64,000 nt of DNA from Brockia lithotrophica. Its GTDB lineage: Bacteria > Bacillota > Bacilli > Thermicanales > DSM-22653. The DNA lies in assembly GCA_003050565.1 (NCBI GenBank), contig PEBW01000001.1, positions 293,519-357,518 on the forward strand, given 5' to 3'. The translations under genes and the position numbers were made by a program. The notes under the pieces were generated by a model. The model did not search any database, was not told the origin of the DNA, and saw only the letters and a list, made by a program, of their open reading frames with translations. Numbering within the stretch: position 1 is the first letter of the stretch; each line of letters starts with the position of its first letter. This document shows, one piece after another, positions 59,038 through 64,000 of this stretch.

Positions 59038-59069
59038 TGCGGAAGTGAAATTGTCCGGGAGGTGGAGAG

Positions 59070-59576
59070 GTGGACGACCTCCGGGCAGAGGAAATGTCTC
59101 ATCCATGCGAAGCAGAAGAGGACCGGGATGCGTGCTACATGCGTGAGGCCCTCGCCGAGGCGCGCAAGGCCCTCCACTGGGGCGATGTACCCGTCGGAGC
59201 CGTGCTCGTGTACGAAGGGCAGATCGTGGGACGGGGGGCCAACACGCGCGAACGCGACCAGGATCCCCTTGGCCACGCCGAGATTCATGCCATTCGCGAG
59301 GCGGCCAAGGCCTTGGGGACATGGCGTCTCGCCGGGACGACGCTCTACGTGACCCTGGAGCCATGCCCCATGTGCGCCGGTGCCGCGGTGCAGAGCCGCA
59401 TATCGCGTCTCGTCTTCGGGGCGTACGACCCTAAGGCGGGCTGCGCCGGGAGCGTCTACAACCTCGTGGAAGAGCCCCGCTTCAACCATCGCCTCGAAGT
59501 TCGGGGCGGGGTTCTTGCGGACGAAGCGGGGGAACTTTTGCGTTCCTTTTTTCGGAGGCTGCGATCCCCCCGTTGA
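59070..59576 (+). CDS. tadA: tRNA adenosine(34) deaminase TadA
   Basis: 168 residues; GTG at 59070 after GGGAGGTGG. Zinc motifs HAEIHAI and PCPMCAGA (HAE, PCxxC) are present, with the Glu in HAE as proton shuttle. It changes A34 to inosine in tRNA-Arg(ACG). The N-terminal 15 residues before DACYMREALAEARKA are longer than usual. Its neighbours dnaX and recR match Bacillus order, but no SRP RNA gene was seen between them. Confidence 0.96.
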   Translation: MDDLRAEEMSHPCEAEEDRDACYMREALAEARKALHWGDVPVGAVLVYEGQIVGRGANTRERDQDPLGHAEIHAIREAAKALGTWRLAGTTLYVTLEPCPMCAGAAVQSRISRLVFGAYDPKAGCAGSVYNLVEEPRFNHRLEVRGGVLADEAGELLRSFFRRLRSPR

Positions 59577-59601
59577 TTCTCCGCTCGTACGACGGTATAC
59601 T
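59573..59601 (+). promoter_or_regulatory. Promoter of tRNA-Ser
   Basis: -35 TTGATT at 59573-59578, overlapping the tadA stop, 17-bp spacer, -10 TATACT at 59596-59601. Confidence 0.85.
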
Positions 59602-59627
59602 TAACGATGCGCCATTGGCGCCGGTGT

Positions 59628-59720
59628 GGAGGCGTACCCAAGTGGTCGAAGGGGGCTGACTCGAAATCAGCTAGGGCGGCTCACGCCGCCGCGGGGGTTC
59701 GAATCCTCTCGCCTCCACCA
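59628..59720 (+). tRNA. tRNA-Ser (anticodon CGA)
   Basis: 93 nt with the long variable arm of class II tRNAs (GGGCGGCTCACGCCGCC region). Loop CTCGAAA reads UCG; acceptor GGAGGCG / CGCCTCC; encoded CCA. Confidence 0.97.
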
Positions 59721-59923
59721 GTTTTATTTTTGTAAACATATTTCTGAATTTTTGCTACAATATTTCCTTAGTCGAGATCTATTCTGGCATGTACTGGAAA
59801 AAGTTATTCGTCTGCGGTAGAATTAAGGACGAAAGCGCCTTGTTCTCTTCCCCTTGGGAAAGGCTTCGTGCGATAATCACTCAAAGGATGCCTATGCAAG
59901 CAATGGGTAAGGGGCGACAGTCC

Positions 59924-60979
59924 ATGGGCGATGCACGCAAACTCCCCGCCAACTTCCCCATCGACGACCTCATCGATATGCTTCGGCTCGGCATCGTCGT
60001 GGTTCGCGAAAACGGGGAGATCGTGTACGCCAACGAACGGTTTCGCGAATTTTTTTCCCTCCGGGAAGAGGACCTCCAAAAAAATATAGAAGAGGTTTTT
60101 AAATTTTTATTTCCAGATTATTCCCCTGTTTCTCCTCCCATTCGCCTCGGCGTCGTTCGAGGCGAGGACGTGTTCGTCTGGCGAACGGAGGAGGGGCGGC
60201 GCGTCTTTCAACGGTTCAGCATTCCCCTTCCCGAGGGCGGGGCGGTCGTCGCCTTTCGCGAAACTCAGGAGCCCATCGTGCTCGACGAAAAGCTCCTGCG
60301 GGCGGATCGGCTCTCGCTCATTGGCCAGATGGCCGCAGGAACGGCGCACGAAATCCGCAATCCCCTCACGGCGATTCGCGGGTTTCTCCAGCTCCTCCTT
60401 CCATCTTTGGAGGGGAAGGGACTCGAACAGGAGGCCAACTACGTGCGCCTCATCCTCAAAGAAGTCGATCGTATCGGTTCCTTGATCGACCAGTTTCTCC
60501 TCCTCGGAAAACCTCGCGAGGTGAACTACAAAAAGGTAGACGTGCTCGGAGTGCTGCGCGACCTCATGCCCGTGATCGAAAGCGAAACCCTTCTTCGCGA
60601 TACGGAGCTCGTGCTTTCCCTTCCGGGCTCCCTCCCTCCCGTCATTGCGGATCCTGACCTTCTCAAACAGGTGTTTCTCAACGTCGTGCGCAACGCCCTC
60701 GAAGCGATGGAGCGAGGGGGCATGTTGACGATTTCTGCGGAGTACGATCCCGAAGAACGGCAGATCCACTTCGCCTTTGCGGATACGGGACCGGGAATCC
60801 CCCCGTACCTCCTCGACCGCATCTTCGACCCGTTTTTTACCACGAAACCCGAAGGAACGGGTCTCGGGCTTTCCGTGTGTCAACGTCTCCTCCAGGACAT
60901 CGGGGGCAACATTCGGCTTACGAGCAAGGGAAGGGGGACTACGGCGCACATCTATCTCCCGACGGTCGGGGGTGCGTAA
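59924..60979 (+). CDS. PAS-domain sensor histidine kinase (sporulation-kinase-like)
   Basis: 351 residues from the ATG at 59924 (AAGGGG 9 nt upstream). ATGs at 59894 (AAAGGA 5 nt upstream) and 59789 are alternatives. An N-terminal PAS domain (about 12-120: LGIVVVRENGEIVYANERF) precedes HisKA with GTAHEIRNPLTAIRGFLQLLL, and a HATPase with N-box VFLNVVRNALEAM, DTGPGIPP, FFTTKPEGTGLGLSVC. No membrane helix, so it is cytosolic. It resembles KinA/KinE-type kinases that feed Spo0F, but no partner is here. Its 5' part (about 60076-60125) is unusually AT-rich. Confidence 0.9.
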   Translation: MGDARKLPANFPIDDLIDMLRLGIVVVRENGEIVYANERFREFFSLREEDLQKNIEEVFKFLFPDYSPVSPPIRLGVVRGEDVFVWRTEEGRRVFQRFSIPLPEGGAVVAFRETQEPIVLDEKLLRADRLSLIGQMAAGTAHEIRNPLTAIRGFLQLLLPSLEGKGLEQEANYVRLILKEVDRIGSLIDQFLLLGKPREVNYKKVDVLGVLRDLMPVIESETLLRDTELVLSLPGSLPPVIADPDLLKQVFLNVVRNALEAMERGGMLTISAEYDPEERQIHFAFADTGPGIPPYLLDRIFDPFFTTKPEGTGLGLSVCQRLLQDIGGNIRLTSKGRGTTAHIYLPTVGGA

Positions 60980-61033
60980 TCGCTCTGTGGTACAATGTTT
61001 CCTGCCGGATGAAACCGGCGGGAGGGAGCGGCG

Positions 61034-62704
61034 GTGTACCAGACGCTCTACCGAAAGTACCGACCGCGGTTTTTCCGCGACGTCGTTGGGCAGGAGCACG
61101 TTACGGAAACCCTCAAGGCGGCCATCCGCGAGAAGCGTGTACCCCACGCCTTCCTCTTCAGCGGTCCCCGCGGGACGGGGAAGACGACGACGGCACGCAT
61201 TTTGGCGAAAGCGATTTCCTGCGAACGCCCCGTAGACGGCGAGCCGTGCGGGGAGTGTTCCACGTGTCGGCGCATCGAAGCCTGGGAGACGATGGACATC
61301 CTCGAACTCGACGCCGCAAGCCACAGGGGCATCGACGAGATCCGTGAGCTCAAGGAAACCCTTTACCTCCGCCCGTCCACGTTGCCCAAAAAGGTGTACA
61401 TCATCGACGAGGTTCACATGCTCACCCCGGAAGCGGCGAACGCCCTCCTCAAGTCTCTCGAGGAGCCTCCGGAGCACGTGTTGTTCGTCTTGGCTACCAC
61501 CGATCCCGAAAAGGTACCTCTCACGTTGCGTTCTCGCCTCATGCACTTCGCCTTTCGCCCCGTCCCTCCTGCGGCCACCGCAGCGCGCCTAGAGTACGTG
61601 GCGCGGGAGGAAGGGCTCGAGCTACGCCCTGAGGCCCGCGATCTCATCGCCTCGTTGGCGGCGGGAGGATTGCGGGATGCTCTGGCGCTCTTGGATATGG
61701 CGGCCGCCTTCGCGCAGGGAGGGCCCATCGAAGCCGACCACGTGCGCGAACTGGCGGGGACGCTGTCGGAGCAGGAGGGAAAGGAACTCCTCGCCGCGGT
61801 GCTGGAGGGGGAACTCGCGGCGCTCTTTGCACGGCTCGAGAAGCTAGAGCGCCAGGGGAAAACCGCGGAACAGATCGTGACGTACCTGCTTCGCCTCGTC
61901 AAGGACATTCTCGCGCATAACCTCTCCTCTGTGGAGGGGTCCGCGTCGAAGAGCGAAGCAGCTCCTTTTTCTCGAAAACCCGCAGATCCCGCCACCCTCC
62001 TCACCTTAGCGGAACGCCTCGTCCAACTCCTTCCCTCCCTGCGTGGATCCCCCTATCCCTTTTTGGTTTTACAGGTTCGGCTTCTGGCTCTTGCCGAAAC
62101 CCTCCGTTCCTCCTCTTCGGCGGCTCTTCCGGAACGGCGCCCGAGCCCGTCGGCAGGGATGGCAGAGGGGGGGAAAGCCGGTACTTCTACGGACGGCGGG
62201 ACTTCCTCCGCGTCCAACGTTTCGGGCGACGGCGGGGGAAAGGTTCTCCCCGAGGGAAGGAAGGTTTCAGGAAATGCCCGGAAGGCCGGAAGGGTTTCTC
62301 CTCCGGGGGGAACTTCGGGGGAACGCACCTTTTTACGGGAGTCGGAGGACGCGGAGGGACTTGCACGTCTCCGAGAAAGTTGGAAAGAGGTCATCGAGGA
62401 GGTCAAGAGGCTGAGCGTACGCACGTCCTCCTGGCTCAAGGGAGGATATCCCGTTTGGGTGGGTGAACGTTCGGTCGTCCTCGCCTTTCGCTACCCCATC
62501 CATCGGAAGATGGTGGGGGAGGCGGAACACCGCGAGCACATTCTCAAAGTGCTCCGGAGCTTCCTCGGGCGACCCGTCGAATTCGTCGCGCTCGAGGAGG
62601 GAGAATGGGAGAAGCTCCGCGAGGTCGACCCCGTGGACCTCGCCGTGCGCCTCGTGGGCGAGGACCGTGTGGAGGTCATCGAGGACGAGCCGGACGAAGC
62701 TTAG
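61034..62704 (+). CDS. dnaX: DNA polymerase III subunits gamma/tau
   Basis: 556 residues; GTG at 61034 after GGAGGG. Clamp-loader AAA+ with Walker A FSGPRGTGKTTTARILAKA, the zinc Cys set CERPVDGEPCGECSTC, Walker B IIDEVHML and sensor region LATTDPEKVPLTLRSR. A low-complexity linker (about 365-440) precedes the polymerase-binding C terminus. A TACAAT element at 60991-60996 and a leader hairpin (CCTGCCGG / CCGGCGGG) lie upstream. No slippery heptamer for a gamma frameshift was seen. The usual ybaB gene does not follow. Confidence 0.96.
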   Translation: MYQTLYRKYRPRFFRDVVGQEHVTETLKAAIREKRVPHAFLFSGPRGTGKTTTARILAKAISCERPVDGEPCGECSTCRRIEAWETMDILELDAASHRGIDEIRELKETLYLRPSTLPKKVYIIDEVHMLTPEAANALLKSLEEPPEHVLFVLATTDPEKVPLTLRSRLMHFAFRPVPPAATAARLEYVAREEGLELRPEARDLIASLAAGGLRDALALLDMAAAFAQGGPIEADHVRELAGTLSEQEGKELLAAVLEGELAALFARLEKLERQGKTAEQIVTYLLRLVKDILAHNLSSVEGSASKSEAAPFSRKPADPATLLTLAERLVQLLPSLRGSPYPFLVLQVRLLALAETLRSSSSAALPERRPSPSAGMAEGGKAGTSTDGGTSSASNVSGDGGGKVLPEGRKVSGNARKAGRVSPPGGTSGERTFLRESEDAEGLARLRESWKEVIEEVKRLSVRTSSWLKGGYPVWVGERSVVLAFRYPIHRKMVGEAEHREHILKVLRSFLGRPVEFVALEEGEWEKLREVDPVDLAVRLVGEDRVEVIEDEPDEA

Positions 62705-62800
62705 CAGATCGGCTCGAAAGGGTTTTCGCGGAGGCGGATCGCGGACGGAGATGCGCACGCTTCCGGGTTTCTTCTACGTCGAATGGAAAGGAAGATCGCC

Positions 62801-63478
62801 GTGCTCCCTCGCTCGCTTCGGGAGCTCATGTATCACCTTCAAAAGTTGCCGGGCGTCGGACCGAAGACTGCGGCGCGACTTGCCTACCACATCCTCTCCA
62901 TGCGCGAGGAGGAAGCCGTGGGGCTTGCCGAGGCGATCCTCGCGGCGCGGCGGAGGATCCGCGAATGCTCGATTTGCCACGCCCACACAGAGGACGAGGT
63001 ATGTCCGATTTGCCGCGACCCGCGTCGCGACCCGCGGCTGCTCATGGTCGTGGCCTGGCCCAAGGACGTCGACGCCATCGAGAAGTCCGGCGTATACCGC
63101 GGCCGCTACCACGTCCTTCACGGGCTCCTATCTCCCCTGGAGGGAAAAGGACCGGAGCAGCTGCGCATCCGTTCGCTTCTTGAAAGGCTCAAGGCGGACG
63201 AGCGCATCGATGAAGTGATCCTCGCCTTGGACGCGACGACGGAAGGAGAAGTGACGGCAAACTTTATCGCCCGCCTGCTCCGGGATACCCCGCTTACCGT
63301 GACGCGTCTCGGGTACGGCCTTCCTGTAGGGGGGTCTCTGGAATTCACGGACGAACTCACCCTTGCCCGTGCCCTCGAGGGGCGCCGGAAGCTCGAATTT
63401 TCTGCGGAAGGGCCAAAGGAGGTGAAGGGCAATCCCGACGAACGTCCGGAAGAAAGGGGGACTCCGCGACCGCGGTGA
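62801..63478 (+). CDS. recR: Recombination protein RecR
   Basis: 225 residues from the GTG at 62801 (AAAGGAA 7 nt upstream); the ATG at 62783 has no ribosome site. It has the helix-hairpin-helix LQKLPGVGPKTAARLAYHIL, the four-Cys zinc finger CSICHAHTEDEVCPIC, and a TOPRIM domain with LALDATTEGEVTANFIARLL. The C-terminal 30 residues are a charged extension beyond the usual ~200. It works with RecF and RecO at gaps. Confidence 0.95.
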   Translation: MLPRSLRELMYHLQKLPGVGPKTAARLAYHILSMREEEAVGLAEAILAARRRIRECSICHAHTEDEVCPICRDPRRDPRLLMVVAWPKDVDAIEKSGVYRGRYHVLHGLLSPLEGKGPEQLRIRSLLERLKADERIDEVILALDATTEGEVTANFIARLLRDTPLTVTRLGYGLPVGGSLEFTDELTLARALEGRRKLEFSAEGPKEVKGNPDERPEERGTPRPR

Positions 63479-63517
63479 GTTGCGGATGGAGGAGGGCTAT
63501 CTGGAAGAAATTACCAC

Positions 63518-63546
63518 TTGCATTTTTCCGTGAGGCGGTGTATGAT
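63518..63546 (+). promoter_or_regulatory. rRNA operon promoter
   Basis: -35 TTGCAT at 63518-63523, 17-bp spacer, -10 TATGAT at 63541-63546, 196 bp before the 16S gene. No second promoter was found in the leader. Confidence 0.85.
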
Positions 63547-63572
63547 TGCAACTGTCGTCGCGAGAGGCGAAG

Positions 63573-63585
63573 GCTCCTTGAAAAC
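63573..63585 (+). promoter_or_regulatory. boxA-like antitermination element
   Basis: GCTCCTTGAAAAC in the rRNA leader, similar to the Bacillus boxA (TGTTCTTTGAAAAC). Expected Nus factor binding on the RNA. Confidence 0.65.
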
Positions 63586-63741
63586 AGAACAGCCTACACG
63601 AGCCCTAGAAGGACGGAGAGGGTGTCTTAGGACGTTAGGGCACTAAGGCACCTTTGGCCTAGCCGGCCGCTTCTCGAGGGCGCTCCTTTTTGGGGAGAAG
63701 ACCTTAGGGAGGGGAGTCGGAGGGGGCGGTTGGGCTGGGAT

Positions 63742-64000
63742 TTTACGGAGAGTTTGATCCTGGCTCAGGACGAACGCTGGCGGCGCGCCTAATACATGCA
63801 AGTCGAGCGGGGTAGCGCAAGCTACCTAGCGGCGGACGGGTGAGTAACGCGTAGGTAACCTACCCGCAGGACCGGGACAACCCTGGGAAACCGGGGCTAA
63901 TCCTGGATACATCCGCTGGGCGCATGCTTAGCGGAGGAAAGGGTGAGGAGCCCGCCTGCGGAGGGGCCTGCGTCCCATCAGCTAGTTGGTGGGGTAACGG
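63742..64000 (+). rRNA. 16S ribosomal RNA, 5' part
   Basis: Begins near 63742 and runs off the window. It contains AGAGTTTGATCCTGGCTCAG, GACGAACGCTGGCGGCG, TAATACATGCAAGTCGAGCG, and AGCTAGTTGGTGGGGTAA. Only the first 259 bases are here. The V1 helix is short (GGTAGCGCAAGCTACC). Co-oriented with replication. Confidence 0.98.

Noticed and set aside
60980..61033. SRP RNA gene near dnaX, as in Bacillus
   Set aside because: Only 54 bp are available, holding a -10 element and a small hairpin. No SRP RNA core was found elsewhere between tadA and dnaX.

Overview
The window is a near-contiguous piece of chromosome around the replication origin of a GC-rich Gram-positive bacterium of the Bacillota (Bacilli-like). 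Evidence for this is the gene order rpmH-rnpA-yidD-yidC-mnmE-mnmG-rsmG-noc-parA-parB on one side of oriC and dnaA-dnaN-recF-gyrB-gyrA on the other, together with a WalRK-YycHI operon, Noc, SpoIIIJ-type YidC, strong AGGAGG ribosome binding sites, many GTG/TTG starts, and a coproporphyrin-type heme cluster. High GC, charged proteins and a complete set of Calvin-cycle genes suggest a thermophilic, facultatively autotrophic lineage, perhaps near Hydrogenibacillus, Brockia or Kyrpidia. That placement is inference. The partial 16S gene at the right end would settle it.

Layout. 1-13.3 kb (mostly minus strand): partial ROK sugar kinase, tmk, a divergent degenerate histidine kinase, an M16C peptidase, bactofilin with an M23 peptidase, deoD, hemY-hemH-hemE, and a phosphohexomutase. 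13.4-18.2 kb: a small ORF, yycI, yycH, walK, walR. 18.3-35.5 kb: a G5/LysM/M23 peptidase, dnaB, rplI, rpsR, ssb, rpsF, ychF, a DUF951 protein, plsC, a lipid kinase, DUF554, parB, parA, noc, rsmG, mnmG, mnmE, yidC, yidD, rnpA, rpmH. Most are densely packed with 4-bp stop/start overlaps and point away from the origin. 35.5-37.3 kb: oriC, with DnaA-box clusters on both sides of dnaA. 37-44 kb: dnaN, recF, gyrB, gyrA on the plus strand. 44.1-56.4 kb: a minus-strand block (transketolase N half, prk, rbcS, rbcL, serS, pdxS, dacA, guaB, metF-like, transketolase C half, transaldolase) with one small plus-strand ORF. 56.6-64 kb: five tRNAs, mntH, tadA, a PAS histidine kinase, dnaX, recR, and the promoter and first 259 bases of an rRNA operon.

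How it works together. The left arm is housekeeping: replication restart and fork proteins, ribosome and tRNA modification, chromosome partition with parS and Noc-type sites, and cell-wall homeostasis. The 44-56 kb block joins CO2 fixation (Rubisco, phosphoribulokinase, both transketolase halves, transaldolase) to PLP, purine and one-carbon genes. It runs head-on to the replication fork and looks like an inversion of the usual gyrA-guaB-dacA-pdxS-serS order. Near-identical promoters precede rbcL and the transaldolase gene, and a shared 13-bp motif lies upstream of rbcL and between rbcS and prk, which hints at a common regulator not encoded here.

I found no CRISPR array, prophage, intact insertion sequence or clear defence system. 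The most unusual items are the Calvin-cycle regulatory motif, the red-like Rubisco without cbbX and with a short small-subunit tail, a CBS-less IMP dehydrogenase, an AcoR-like sensor fused to a degenerate kinase, and several expected operon members that are missing (pdxT, jag/khpB, yaaA, ybaB).
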